NCBI RefSeq assembly: GCF_001278115.1
Contig: NZ_LIYD01000005.1
Location: 3,988,631-4,052,630, forward strand
Direction of reading: 5' to 3'
Source of the DNA: Flavobacterium akiainvivens
GTDB taxonomy: Bacteria; Bacteroidota; Bacteroidia; Flavobacteriales; Flavobacteriaceae
DNA length: 64,000 nt
Shown here one piece after another: positions 33,823 through 43,352 of this stretch (position 1 is its first letter; every line of letters begins with the position of its first letter). The notes below the pieces were generated by a model. That model saw only the letters and a list, made by a program, of their open reading frames with translations, had not been told where the DNA came from and did not search any database. The position numbers were made by a program, and so were the translations under genes.

Positions 33823-35175
33823 ATGAGTAATACTATAGCGGGTTTTAGCAAACTGGGTAAGGAACAGAAAATAGAATGGCTTACCAGTCATTATTTTGCC
33901 GACCCAAATGCAGCCGCAACCATCCTGAAACAATACTGGAATGATGATGCCGCGCTGCAAAAACTGCACGACGAATTTATAGAAAACACCGTTTCTAACT
34001 TTTACCTTCCGCTGGGTGTGGCGCCCGGTTTTGTAATAAACGGAAAAGAATATGTGCTGCCCATGGCGGTTGAGGAAAGCAGCGTAGTGGCTGCCGCGGC
34101 GCGTTCGGCTAAATTCTGGGCAAAGCGAGGCGGCTTTAAAGCTACGGTTATCAGCACCGAAAAAATAGGGCAGGTACACTTTTTATATAAAGGGGATGCT
34201 GCAAAGCTACAGGCGTTTTTTGATGCTATAAAGTCTGCTTTCTTTACTTCAACCGAAGACCTTACTAAAAATATGCAGAAACGTGGCGGCGGTATTCTTG
34301 ATATTGAGCTGCGCGATAAAACCACATTACTGCCCAATTACTACCAGCTGCACGCTACGTTTGAAACGGTAGACAGTATGGGGGCTAACTTCATAAACTC
34401 ATGCCTGGAGCAGTTTGCCAATACGCTAAAGGCGCAGGCGCTGGGTTATGATGCCTTTACCGAATGCGAACAGCACATAGAGGTTATAATGAGTATTTTG
34501 AGCAACTATGTGCCCAACTGTGTGGTGCGTGCCGAAGTATCATGCCCGGTTAGTGACCTTAATGACGACAAAAATATAAAGCCGGAAGACTTTGCCCAAA
34601 AGTTTGTTACTGCCGTTCAGGTGGCGCAGGTAGAGCCTTTCCGTGCGGTTACGCATAATAAAGGCATTATGAACGGTATTGATGCCGTGGTGGTGGCAAC
34701 GGGTAATGACTTTCGTGCGGTAGAAGCCGGGGTACACGCTTATGCCGCCAAAGACGGACAGTACCGCAGCCTGAGCCATGCCAAAATTGAAGACGGTATT
34801 TTTACCTTTTGGCTTGATGTGCCGCTGGCTTTGGGCACCGTGGGCGGGTTAACCACCCTGCACCCATTGGTAAAGCTGTGCCTGGAGATGCTGGGCAACC
34901 CGTCTGCTAAAGAGCTGATGCAGTTTGTGGCGGTGGCAGGCCTTGCGCAAAACTTTGCTGCCGTGAGATCGCTTACCACAACGGGAATACAACAGGGACA
35001 CATGAAAATGCACCTGATGAACATACTCAACCAGCTGGGGGCTAACGACCTTGAAAAGCACGCAGCCGTAAAGCATTTTGAAACTGCAACGGTAAGCCAC
35101 TCAGGCGTGGCTGATTTTATTGAAGAACTCCGCAAAAACGACCCCACAAAAATTGAAGAAGACTTTTTACGCTAA
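33823..35175 (+). CDS. mvaA: Hydroxymethylglutaryl-CoA reductase, class II type
   Basis: HMG-CoA reductase makes mevalonate, the committed step of isoprenoid synthesis by the mevalonate route, although bacterial class II enzymes can also run in the degradative direction. The 450-residue protein has the substrate-binding ENTVSNFYLPLGVAPGF, MAVEESSVVAAAARSAKFW with the catalytic Glu, VDSMGANFINSCLE, DDKNIK with the catalytic Lys and GIMNGIDAVVVATGND with the catalytic Asp. The neighbouring GHMP kinase supports a biosynthetic role. No signal peptide; cytoplasmic. Confidence 0.92.
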   Translation: MSNTIAGFSKLGKEQKIEWLTSHYFADPNAAATILKQYWNDDAALQKLHDEFIENTVSNFYLPLGVAPGFVINGKEYVLPMAVEESSVVAAAARSAKFWAKRGGFKATVISTEKIGQVHFLYKGDAAKLQAFFDAIKSAFFTSTEDLTKNMQKRGGGILDIELRDKTTLLPNYYQLHATFETVDSMGANFINSCLEQFANTLKAQALGYDAFTECEQHIEVIMSILSNYVPNCVVRAEVSCPVSDLNDDKNIKPEDFAQKFVTAVQVAQVEPFRAVTHNKGIMNGIDAVVVATGNDFRAVEAGVHAYAAKDGQYRSLSHAKIEDGIFTFWLDVPLALGTVGGLTTLHPLVKLCLEMLGNPSAKELMQFVAVAGLAQNFAAVRSLTTTGIQQGHMKMHLMNILNQLGANDLEKHAAVKHFETATVSHSGVADFIEELRKNDPTKIEEDFLR

Positions 35176-36061
35176 CGGAAAGCTCTTTATAATGGGCGAA
35201 TATACCGTGCTTGATGGCTCGGCGGCTTTTGCATTGCCTACAAAATTCGGGCAGAGCCTGGAGGTACAAAACAGGGCAGGGGATACCCTGCTATGGAAAA
35301 GCCATGATGCCGACGGTACGCTTTGGCTTGAAGCCGAAATACCGGTTAATGATATTGTTGCTAACAACGGGCAATCGCATCCTGAAGCGACACAAATGCT
35401 TATAAAAGTATTGCACGAAGCGCACAAGGCTAATCCTGAAATACTGGCTAATGGAGGGTTTGAGGTGGTAACCAAACTTACATTTCCGCGCTTGTGGGGA
35501 TTGGGCACATCGTCTACATTTATTGCCCTGGTGGCAGAATGGTTTGGTATTGATGCGTATGAATTGCTTGCCAATACCTTTGGCGGAAGCGGGTATGATA
35601 TTGCCTGTGCACAGCACGATATGGCTGTTTTATATACTAAAACGGCAAATGAGCCCATAGTTGAAACGTTTGATTTTAACCCGCCGTTTGCTCACAACCT
35701 ATACTTTGTTTACCTCAATAAAAAGCAGAACAGCCGTGAAGCCATTGCCGCTTACCGCGAAAGGAATTTTGACCGCCCGGCTCTGGTAGCGCAAATCAAT
35801 AAACTTATTGAAGCGCTTGTTGCTGCCCCTGATTTAAGCTCTTTTGCATCGGCGTTAGAAAAGCAGGAAGCTTTAGTGGGCGGTGTGCTGGGCATTGCCC
35901 CGGTGCAGGAACGCCTGTTTCCTGATTTTAAAGGTGTGGTAAAAAGCCTGGGTGCCTGGGGCGGCGATTTTATTTTGGCCGCTACCGAAGAAAATCCAAC
36001 TGAATACTTTAAGACGAAAGGCTATGATGTTGTGGTGCCGTATGGCGAGATGATCTTGTAG
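35153..36061 (+). CDS. GYDIA-family GHMP kinase (mevalonate pathway)
   Basis: GHMP kinases phosphorylate small metabolites. The 302-residue product has the substrate strand NGKLFIMGEYTVLDG, the phosphate loop LWGLGTSSTFIALVAEWF (normally GLGSSAA) and the subgroup name motif GGSGYDIACAQHD. This subgroup is usual next to HMG-CoA reductase in Bacteroidota and probably acts on mevalonate or its phosphate. I place the start at a TTG giving MKKTFYANGK, which overlaps the preceding gene by 23 nt. A TTG 11 codons earlier is possible but adds sequence that family members lack. Confidence 0.85.
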   Translation: MKKTFYANGKLFIMGEYTVLDGSAAFALPTKFGQSLEVQNRAGDTLLWKSHDADGTLWLEAEIPVNDIVANNGQSHPEATQMLIKVLHEAHKANPEILANGGFEVVTKLTFPRLWGLGTSSTFIALVAEWFGIDAYELLANTFGGSGYDIACAQHDMAVLYTKTANEPIVETFDFNPPFAHNLYFVYLNKKQNSREAIAAYRERNFDRPALVAQINKLIEALVAAPDLSSFASALEKQEALVGGVLGIAPVQERLFPDFKGVVKSLGAWGGDFILAATEENPTEYFKTKGYDVVVPYGEMIL

Positions 36062-36091
36062 TTATTCCGCAAAGTTTTTTTGCCACGAATT

Positions 36092-36137
36092 CCACGAATC
36101 TCACTAATTAATTTTCGATAATTAGTAAGATTCGTGG
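36092..36137. repeat. 19-bp inverted repeat in the convergent gap
   Basis: The arms at 36092-36110 (start CCACGAATCT) and 36119-36137 (end AGATTCGTGG) pair in 18 of 19 positions with an 8-nt loop. A partial extra copy of the outer word, GCCACGAATT, lies just upstream at 36082-36091. It may act as a terminator for both convergent genes. The CCACGAATT/ATTCGTGG words resemble dispersed intergenic repeats I recall from flavobacteria. Confidence 0.7.
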
Positions 36138-36235
36138 CTTGATATGAATTTAATTTTGTATGCCTTTGTTGAAAGTAGCAAACAACTTTAAAACCAACTC
36201 CCAACCCTAAACAAAATAACCTGAGCGAAGCGAGC

Positions 36236-37492
36236 CTACCACTCGTTTACCCTGTTTGCATCGAGCTTTATAAAGATAAACAGCAGTATGGTAAATGCCC
36301 AGAAGCTCGATCCTCCGTAAGAGAAAAACGGCAGCGGCACACCCACAGTGGGGAACAGCCTGATAAGCATGGCGATATTCACAAAAAAGTGCATGAAGAG
36401 TATGGCGGCTACACAATAGCCATAAGTACGGCTGAATTTGGTTTTTTGCCTTTCTGCCAGGTAAATAATGCGGAACAGTAATGTTATTAGCATTATAATC
36501 ACAATTATTGATCCTGCAAAGCCCCATTCTTCGCCTACTGTAGTAAAAATATAGTCGGTGTGCTGTTCGGGTACAAAGCCGCCCTTGGTTTGTGTGCCCT
36601 CAAGGTAGCCTTTGCCCAGCCATCCGCCCGAACCAATGGCAATCTGCGCCTGGTTGAGGTTGTAGCCCTCGGCTTTTAAATCTACATCTTTACCAAAAAG
36701 CACATTTATACGGTCTTTTTGGTGGGGTTCGAGCACATTATCATACACATAGCTAACCGAAAACACAAACGCACTTGCGGCAACAAGTATCAGGGTGTAG
36801 GCTATGGGGTTTCGGTTTACGCGTTTGGCTGTGAGGTAGTGCAGGCCTAACACTACTACAAGAAGTATGATAACAAAAATGGGTTTTATAACGAGTGCCA
36901 GCAGGAACAGCCCTACGGCAGAGAATCCGGCAATAAGGTACCAGGCAGGTAATCCTTCGCGGTACAGTACAAATACAAGCGACAGGAATATCATGGCACT
37001 ACCGGCATCGGGCTGCATCATGATGAGCAATATGGGCCCGCCTATTATGGCAAAGGCTACCAGCTGGTGGTTAACCTTTTGCAGGTTTACCTGAACATCA
37101 CTCAGATATTTACTGAGTACTAATGATGTGGCTATCTTGGCAAATTCAGAGGGTTGCAAGCTAAAGCCGCCAAAGGCATACCAGTTGGTTTGCCCCTTGC
37201 GTTCTGTACCAAAAATAAAGAGGCCGGCAAGTAACAGTATGGAAAGCCCGTAAAAGATAAAAGCGTACTTGTCAAATATCTTGGCATCTATAGAAAGCAT
37301 AACAATTATAAGCGGGATACTGCCCAGTATAAACAGTATCTGCTTGCCGTATACCTGGTTGAGGTCGAATATAGAGGTAGCCTCACGCGGCAGCGATGCC
37401 GAGTAAATAGTCATCCACCCCATAATGGCCAAAACCATGTACAGTAGTATGGTTATCCAGTCTACACTATTGGTTACGCTCTGGTTCTTCAT
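36236..37492 (-). CDS. rodA: RodA, peptidoglycan glycosyltransferase of the elongasome
   Basis: RodA (SEDS family) polymerises lipid II into glycan strands for cylinder growth, together with PBP2. The 418-residue, multi-helix membrane protein has the SEDS segments SLQPSEFAKIATSLVLSKYLS, MMQPDAGSAMIFLSL, QIAIGSGGWLGKGYLEGTQ, VPEQHTDYIFTTVGEEWGF and GVPLPFFSYGGSS. An enlarged loop of about 50 residues near 230-280 (LEPHQKDRINVLFGKD) is typical. The start lies immediately after the mrdA stop. Confidence 0.96.
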   Translation of the reverse strand: MKNQSVTNSVDWITILLYMVLAIMGWMTIYSASLPREATSIFDLNQVYGKQILFILGSIPLIIVMLSIDAKIFDKYAFIFYGLSILLLAGLFIFGTERKGQTNWYAFGGFSLQPSEFAKIATSLVLSKYLSDVQVNLQKVNHQLVAFAIIGGPILLIMMQPDAGSAMIFLSLVFVLYREGLPAWYLIAGFSAVGLFLLALVIKPIFVIILLVVVLGLHYLTAKRVNRNPIAYTLILVAASAFVFSVSYVYDNVLEPHQKDRINVLFGKDVDLKAEGYNLNQAQIAIGSGGWLGKGYLEGTQTKGGFVPEQHTDYIFTTVGEEWGFAGSIIVIIMLITLLFRIIYLAERQKTKFSRTYGYCVAAILFMHFFVNIAMLIRLFPTVGVPLPFFSYGGSSFWAFTILLFIFIKLDANRVNEW

Positions 37493-39355
37493 TTAGTGGT
37501 TAATGCTAAACGGCATGCCGCTTGTATATTTATCATAAGTAGCCTTAAGGCCGTTGTGCAGTATGTACTCTTCGCGGGCTTTTTGGGTAAGCGCTTCGCC
37601 CTTCAGGTATTTTTCTATCATAAGGCTGGCAATAGGGCCTGCCCAGCGTGCACCCCAATACCCGTTTTCTATAAACACTGCAATGGCAATTTTAGGGTTT
37701 TCCTTTGGTGCAAACGCCACAAAAATAGAGTGGTCGTCAAGCTGTGTGCGCACGCCGCCTATTTTTGCAAAGTTTTCGGCAGTACCGGTTTTACCACAAA
37801 TTTCTATGCCTTCAACCTTTAAGCGACTTGCCGTACCAAAGTTATACACGTCAAACAATCCCTGTATAACCGGGTTGTAGTATTGCTGCGCAATGGTGGT
37901 AACGTGCTTTGTGGTAAACTTTTTATCTATAGTGCCGCCTTCAATTTTCTTGATGATGTGAGGGGTGTAGTACCAGCCCTTGTTAGCCACAGTGGCCATC
38001 ATGTTTGCCAGCTGTATGGGGGTCATTTTGATTTCGCCCTGGCCAATAGAGTTTGATATAATGGTGCTGCTCCTCCAGCCCCCGTTGGGGTAAAAACGCT
38101 TGTAGAATTTTGCAGTAGGTATAAGCCCCTTGCGCCCCGGAGGCAGGTCATAACCCAAAAAGTCTCCCAGGCCAAAGCTTTGCAGGTGGCTGGCCCAGGC
38201 ATTAACGCCGAGGTCTGGCTTGCCGTATTTATCTATGGTAAGTTTAAAGGTATTGGCAAAATACGTATTGCACGAGTGGTATATACCCGAGTTGAGGTTG
38301 TTTGTACCGCTGTCGTGGCATTTCATAAACGCACCGCGGCCGTAGCTAAAGCCATGGCGGCACACAAAGGTGCTGTTTTCGTCTATAACCTCTTCCTGCA
38401 GGCCTACAAGCCCGGTAAGTATTTTAAAAGGTGAGCCCGGCGGATATTCTGCCAGGAGGCCACGGTCAAACAGGGGTATGCCTATGGTGTCCCTTTCAAG
38501 GGCCAGGTAGTTTTTAGAACGGTCGCGGCCCACAAGCAGCGCCGGGTCATAATTAGGTGCTGTAACCAGTGCCAGTATTTCGCCGGTTGAGGGCTCTAAG
38601 GCTACAATACCGCCACGCTTTTCAAACATTAGCGACTCGCCATATTTTTGAAGCTCCATATCAAGCGTAAGGGTTATATCCTTACCCTGAACGGCTATGG
38701 TATCATAAATACCCTCTTTAAAAGAGCCTATTTCGCGGTTAAAGCGGTCTTTTTGTATGTACTTAACGCCCTTGGTGCCACGCAGTACTTCTTCATATAC
38801 TTCTTCCACACCCTGGCGGCCTATAAGGTCTCCGCTTTTGTAGTAGGGGTTTTTCTGTATAATGGCATCGTTAACCTGCTGTATGTAGCCAAACACGTTA
38901 GCGCCGGCAGTAAGCTGGTAATCGCGCAGGGAACGCTTTACAATATCAAAGCCTTTAAAGCGGCGTATTTTTTCCTGGAAGGCGGCAAACTCCTTTTTAC
39001 TGAGCTGCGGCAAGAAAATAGAGGGCAGGCGCGGGCTGTACACGTTGGCCTTTTTCATGCGCAGGTCATAATAGGCGCGGTCTATGTGCAGCAGGTTGCA
39101 CAGCTCGTTTACATCTACATCATCGGCCACCTCGTTTGGGGTAACCATAATATCATAAGACGGCTGGTTGGCCACCATAAGCTTATTGTTACGGTCATAA
39201 ATATAACCGCGCTCAGGGTATTCGTATTTTATTTTGTAGGCGTTGTTGTCGCTTTTTTTAATCCAGGAGTCATCAACAATCTGCAAATAAAAAAGCCGCG
39301 CAATTATTAGTAATGTAGCCGAGATAATAATTATGGGCAGTAATAGCTTTCTCAT
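37493..39355 (-). CDS. mrdA: Penicillin-binding protein 2 (elongasome transpeptidase)
   Basis: PBP2 cross-links peptidoglycan during rod elongation. The 620-residue protein has an N-terminal membrane helix (about 5-23), a PBP dimerisation domain (PERGYIYDRNNKLMV, and the NVFGYIQQV region), and the transpeptidase with SPFK as the SxxK motif (EYPPGSPFKILTG), SCN (YHSCNTYF) as SxN and KTGT (CGKTGTAEN) as KTG. All active-site motifs are intact. Its 5' end overlaps mreD by 4 nt, and rodA follows without a gap. Confidence 0.96.
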   Translation of the reverse strand: MRKLLLPIIIISATLLIIARLFYLQIVDDSWIKKSDNNAYKIKYEYPERGYIYDRNNKLMVANQPSYDIMVTPNEVADDVDVNELCNLLHIDRAYYDLRMKKANVYSPRLPSIFLPQLSKKEFAAFQEKIRRFKGFDIVKRSLRDYQLTAGANVFGYIQQVNDAIIQKNPYYKSGDLIGRQGVEEVYEEVLRGTKGVKYIQKDRFNREIGSFKEGIYDTIAVQGKDITLTLDMELQKYGESLMFEKRGGIVALEPSTGEILALVTAPNYDPALLVGRDRSKNYLALERDTIGIPLFDRGLLAEYPPGSPFKILTGLVGLQEEVIDENSTFVCRHGFSYGRGAFMKCHDSGTNNLNSGIYHSCNTYFANTFKLTIDKYGKPDLGVNAWASHLQSFGLGDFLGYDLPPGRKGLIPTAKFYKRFYPNGGWRSSTIISNSIGQGEIKMTPIQLANMMATVANKGWYYTPHIIKKIEGGTIDKKFTTKHVTTIAQQYYNPVIQGLFDVYNFGTASRLKVEGIEICGKTGTAENFAKIGGVRTQLDDHSIFVAFAPKENPKIAIAVFIENGYWGARWAGPIASLMIEKYLKGEALTQKAREEYILHNGLKATYDKYTSGMPFSINH

Positions 39356-39858
39356 TCTTTTGCAGGCTTAATAAGGTATATAACAATAAGACTTATTATA
39401 AGCGTAAATATTGTGGTGTAGAGTGCATTTAACAGTGTGCTGAAAATAAGCCCAAGGTTAAAGACCTCCAAAAGGTACAAAATTAAATGGTGCGTTACAA
39501 TACACATAAGGATAAACGAGAACCTTTCGGGCGAAAGCCTGTCGTTGATTTTTATGGTCTGGTATTCAAAACTAACACCAAAGGCCAGCTTAAAGTAGTT
39601 GCGCCTAACGTAGGCCAGCACCACACAGGCCGCCGCATGGGGGCCGCTGGTATCAAGAAACATATCTACACACAGCCCCAGGAAAAATGCACTAACCAGC
39701 AATGCCGCCCTGTTGCCGTTTACCGGAAAGAGCAGTATGAATAAAATATAAGGGTAGGGGTTTAGAAAGCCAAACAGGTTAATATGGTTAAGCACCATTA
39801 CCTGCAATGTCAGTAATCCTATAAAACGGAATATGTTTACTAATACCGTACTGTTCAT
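39352..39858 (-). CDS. mreD: Rod shape-determining protein MreD
   Basis: MreD is an inner-membrane partner of MreC in the elongasome. The 168-residue protein is mostly hydrophobic with about five membrane helices (FIGLLTLQVMVLNHINLFG, YILFILLFPV, AALLVSAFFLGLCVDMFLD and others), the usual MreD layout. Identification rests on topology and on its place between mreC and mrdA, since MreD sequences are poorly conserved. The start overlaps the mreC stop by one base. Confidence 0.92.
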   Translation of the reverse strand: MNSTVLVNIFRFIGLLTLQVMVLNHINLFGFLNPYPYILFILLFPVNGNRAALLVSAFFLGLCVDMFLDTSGPHAAACVVLAYVRRNYFKLAFGVSFEYQTIKINDRLSPERFSFILMCIVTHHLILYLLEVFNLGLIFSTLLNALYTTIFTLIISLIVIYLIKPAKE

Positions 39859-40691
39859 TATTTTGTAGTGGTGGGTGTGGTAGCTTCCTCTAATTTAATA
39901 ATCTCGTCCCTGTGCTTGTTTTCTACAATATAAATATAGTCAAGGCTGGTCATGTCGTTAAACAACTTTATGTCGAGCTCAAAATAGTTAGTAACCGTGT
40001 TTCTGTTTACTTTATAAATAGTACCTATAGGTATGTTTTCAGGAAAAATAGTACTCTCTGCACCGGTAACAATAGTGTCGCCTACTGTTACCTCGGCAAG
40101 CCGGGGCACATCTGTAAGCTGGGCATAGCCGGTGTTTTTACCGTTCCAGGTAAGGGTGCCAAAGTGGTTGTTTTTCTTGATTTTTGCACCAAGCCTGAAA
40201 TCTTTATTCAGCACGCTTATTACCGTGGCATAATTGGCTGATGTTTGTTCTATATAGCCTACCACGCCGCGGCTGCTTAAAACGCCCATGTCTTTACGCA
40301 CGCCGTCGTTATAGCCTATGTTTAGGGTAAGGTAGTTTTTTTGGCGGCTAAAGGCGTTTTTAATCACCTTGCCCTGTATAACCTTATAATCGGCAAAGGC
40401 GGGGTCTATTTTAATCTCGGGCCTGTTTGCGGTGTCCTGCGTGTTGTACAGCAGGCTTTGCAGGCGGGCATTTTCAAAGGCCAGGGCCTGGTTTTGCTCG
40501 CGCAGGTTAAAGTAGGCCTTAATGTTATTTACCTGTTCATATACATAGCCGCTAACCGCATTAGCCGATGATACCGCCCTGCTGCGGTGGTAAGAGTGGC
40601 TTTGTATGGTAAAGATTAACGATATGCCCAAAAGCAGCAAAAACAGTAAGAATATACTGTTTTTATATAGAAAATTAAATATTTGCTGCAT
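39858..40691 (-). CDS. mreC: Rod shape-determining protein MreC
   Basis: MreC is a bitopic protein that activates PBP2/RodA from the periplasm. The 277-residue product has one N-terminal membrane helix (about 13-30), a coiled coil (about 50-78, FNLREQNQALAFENARLQSLL) and the double beta-barrel domain (VIKNAFSRQKNYLTLNIG, GVVGYIEQTSANYATVISVL, DTIVTGAESTIFPENIPIGTI). The ending carries a threonine-rich tail. It lies 11 nt after mreB. Confidence 0.96.
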   Translation of the reverse strand: MQQIFNFLYKNSIFLLFLLLLGISLIFTIQSHSYHRSRAVSSANAVSGYVYEQVNNIKAYFNLREQNQALAFENARLQSLLYNTQDTANRPEIKIDPAFADYKVIQGKVIKNAFSRQKNYLTLNIGYNDGVRKDMGVLSSRGVVGYIEQTSANYATVISVLNKDFRLGAKIKKNNHFGTLTWNGKNTGYAQLTDVPRLAEVTVGDTIVTGAESTIFPENIPIGTIYKVNRNTVTNYFELDIKLFNDMTSLDYIYIVENKHRDEIIKLEEATTPTTTK

Positions 40692-40702
40692 TTGCTATCT
40701 CG

Positions 40703-41731
40703 TTATTTTATAAGGATGCTCCTGTATTTTGGTATGTTTTTTAGTGTCATTCCGGTGCCGCGCACAACTGCCCTAAGCGGGTCTTCGGCAATATAAACGG
40801 GCAGGTCGGTTTTTTGTGAAATCCTTTTATCAAGGCCCCTTAGCATACTACCGCCGCCGGCAAGGTAAATACCGGTGTTGTAAATATCGGCAGCAAGCTC
40901 AGGAGGCGTTTGGCTCAGGGTTTCCATAACCGCATCTTCAATACGCTGGATTGACTTATCAAGCGCTTTGGCAATTTCGCGGTAGCTAACATCTACCTGC
41001 TTAGGCTTGCCTGTTAAAAGGTCACGCCCCTGTACGCTCATATCTTCCGGTGGGCTGTCCAGCTCTTCAAGGGCTGCGCCTATTTGTATCTTAATTTTTT
41101 CGGCAGTGCTTTCACCCACAAACAGGTTGTGCTGGGTGCGCATGTAGTACACAATATCATTAGTAAACACGTCGCCCGCAATTTTAACCGATTTATCGCA
41201 CACAATACCGCCCAATGCTATAACGGCAATTTCTGTAGTACCGCCACCTATGTCTACAATCATGTTGCCCTTGGGCTGCATAATATCTATGCCAATACCT
41301 ATTGCTGCTGCCATAGGCTCGTGTATAAGGTAAACTTCTTTACCGTTTACACGCTCTGCACTTTCTTTAACCGCACGCATTTCTACCTCTGTAATGCCGC
41401 TTGGTATGCAAATAACCAGGCGGAGGGCAGGGGTAAAGAGCTTCTTTTTAAGGGCCGGTATGCTTTTTATAAACATACTCATCATCTTTTCAGAGGCATC
41501 AAAATCGGCAATTACACCATCTTTTAGGGGGCGTATGGTTTTAATGTTTTCATGGGTCTTGCCCTGCATCATATTAGCCTCCTTACCCACGGCAATAATT
41601 TTGCCGCTAACGCGGTCGCGGGCTACTATGCTGGGGCTGTCTATAACTACTTTATCGTTATGTATTATGAGGGTATTTGCGGTGCCAAGGTCAATGGCAA
41701 TATCCTCAGTCATGAAATCAAAAAATCCCAT
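40703..41731 (-). CDS. mreB: Rod shape-determining protein MreB
   Basis: MreB is the actin-like filament protein that guides wall synthesis along the cylinder. The 342-residue length is typical. Nucleotide-binding motifs are intact: DLGTANTLI (about 14-22), DIGGGTTEIAVIALGGIV, and AGGGSMLRGLDKRI, plus the VCIPSGITEVEMRAVKESAE segment. A promoter-like -7 box in the gap behind purH suggests it can be transcribed independently of purH. Confidence 0.97.
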   Translation of the reverse strand: MGFFDFMTEDIAIDLGTANTLIIHNDKVVIDSPSIVARDRVSGKIIAVGKEANMMQGKTHENIKTIRPLKDGVIADFDASEKMMSMFIKSIPALKKKLFTPALRLVICIPSGITEVEMRAVKESAERVNGKEVYLIHEPMAAAIGIGIDIMQPKGNMIVDIGGGTTEIAVIALGGIVCDKSVKIAGDVFTNDIVYYMRTQHNLFVGESTAEKIKIQIGAALEELDSPPEDMSVQGRDLLTGKPKQVDVSYREIAKALDKSIQRIEDAVMETLSQTPPELAADIYNTGIYLAGGGSMLRGLDKRISQKTDLPVYIAEDPLRAVVRGTGMTLKNIPKYRSILIK

Positions 41732-41779
41732 AGGTGTGTGTGCGGGTTATATATTTATAATGTTTGCGTTTTAAGCTTA

Positions 41780-41787
41780 CAAAAGTA
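41780..41787 (-). promoter_or_regulatory. -7 box for the mreBCD-mrdA-rodA operon
   Basis: TACTTTTG on the minus strand fits TAnnTTTG and sits in the 62-nt gap between purH and mreB, about 50 nt before the mreB ATG. No TTG at the right distance was seen. Confidence 0.4.
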
Positions 41788-41793
41788 CTAAAA

Positions 41794-43329
41794 TTAATGT
41801 TTAAAATGACGTACTCCTGTAAATACCATGCTCACGCCGTTTTCGTTACAGTAGTTTATGCTAAGCTCGTCTTTAATAGACCCGCCCGGCTGAATTACAG
41901 CTGTAATGCCTGCCTGTTTAGCCAGTTCCACACAATCAGGGAACGGGAAGAAAGCATCGCTTGCCATAACAGCGCCCTCAAGGCTAAAGCCAAATGAGTG
42001 TGCTTTTTCTACTGCCTGCCTTAGCGCATCTACACGGCTGGTCTGGCCGGTACCGCTGGCTATAAGCTGTCCGTTTTTAGCAAATACAATAGTATTAGAT
42101 TTAGTGTGCTTGCATATTTTAGATGCAAACAGCAGGTCGTCGATTTCCTGCGTAGAAGGTGATGTTACTGTAACGGTGGTTAGTATGCCTTTATTGTCGG
42201 TAATATTGTCTTTATCCTGTACTAAAATTCCGTTAAGGCATGTACGCACCTGTGTTGCAGGAAGTTCTACCTCGTTTTGGATTAAAATAATTCGGTTCTT
42301 TTTTTCCTGAAGTATGGTAACAGCCTCATCGCTATACCCCGGTGCAATAACCACCTCGCAGAAAAGCTTGTTGATTTCCTCAGCTGCATCCTTATCAATA
42401 GCCGCGTTTGCAATAAGCACACCGCCAAAAGCAGAAGTTGGGTCGGCAGCAAGGGCATCAAGGTATGCTTCTTTAACCGTTTGGCGGGTTGCAATACCAC
42501 AGGCATTGTTGTGCTTAAGTATGGCAAATGTAGGGTTGTCGTTTTTAAACTCGCCTATAAGGTTTACAGCAGCATCTACATCAAGCAGGTTGTTGTAGCT
42601 AAGCTCTTTGCCGTGCAGCTTTGTAAACATAGTGTCTAAGCCACCAAAGAAATAACCCTTTTGGTGCGGGTTTTCGCCATAGCGCAGTATTTGCCCACCG
42701 GCAACACTTTGCTTGTATATGGTTTCGTCTGTATCCTGGCTGTTAAAGTAGTTGAATATGGCAGTATCATAGTGCGATGAAGTGTGGAATGCCTTTGCAG
42801 CAAAAAGTTTCCTTTCCTCCAGCGTGGTGCCGCCGTTGTTTTTGTTATACGCGTCAAGGAACAGGCCATACTGGTCTACCGATGCCACAATAACGGTGTC
42901 TTTAAAATTCTTTGCCGCCGCACGGATAAGCGATATGCCGCCTATGTCTATCTTCTCGATAATATCGGCTTCAGAAGCGCCGCTTGCCACGGTTTTTTCA
43001 AACGGGTAAAGGTCTACAATAACCAGGTCTATTTGTGGTATATCATACTCTTTCATTTGCGCTACGTCTCCCTCATGGTCCTGGCGGTTTAGTATGCCAC
43101 CAAAAACTTTAGGGTGCAGGGTTTTTACACGGCCGCCAAGTATTGACGGATAAGACGTTACATCTTCAACCGGCACTACCGGTATGCCCAGGGCTTTTAT
43201 AAAATCTTCTGTGCCGCCTGTAGAATATATGGTTACATTATTGGCGTGAAGTGCCTTTACAACAGGCTCTAAGCCGTCTTTATAAAATACTGAAATAAGT
43301 GCCGATGAAATTGTTTTTGCGCTGCTCAT
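41794..43329 (-). CDS. purH: Bifunctional AICAR transformylase/IMP cyclohydrolase
   Basis: PurH performs the last two steps of IMP synthesis. The 511-residue protein shows the cyclohydrolase (MGS-like) domain at about 1-190 (YSTGGTEDFIKALGIPV, SYPSILGGRVKTLHPKVFGGIL) and the transformylase domain at about 195-511 (LRYGENPHQKGYFF, LSYNNLLDVDAA, ILKHNNACGIA with the catalytic Lys-His, SDAFFPFPD and IQPGGSIKDE). It is upstream of mreB, an order I associate with Bacteroidota. Confidence 0.97.
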   Translation of the reverse strand: MSSAKTISSALISVFYKDGLEPVVKALHANNVTIYSTGGTEDFIKALGIPVVPVEDVTSYPSILGGRVKTLHPKVFGGILNRQDHEGDVAQMKEYDIPQIDLVIVDLYPFEKTVASGASEADIIEKIDIGGISLIRAAAKNFKDTVIVASVDQYGLFLDAYNKNNGGTTLEERKLFAAKAFHTSSHYDTAIFNYFNSQDTDETIYKQSVAGGQILRYGENPHQKGYFFGGLDTMFTKLHGKELSYNNLLDVDAAVNLIGEFKNDNPTFAILKHNNACGIATRQTVKEAYLDALAADPTSAFGGVLIANAAIDKDAAEEINKLFCEVVIAPGYSDEAVTILQEKKNRIILIQNEVELPATQVRTCLNGILVQDKDNITDNKGILTTVTVTSPSTQEIDDLLFASKICKHTKSNTIVFAKNGQLIASGTGQTSRVDALRQAVEKAHSFGFSLEGAVMASDAFFPFPDCVELAKQAGITAVIQPGGSIKDELSINYCNENGVSMVFTGVRHFKH

Positions 43330-43352
43330 TTGTTGTGTGTTAGTTTAAGGCG

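Noticed and set aside
38648..39310. 220-residue open frame on the plus strand
   Set aside because: It is antisense to the N-terminal half of PBP2 (mrdA), with no family similarity.
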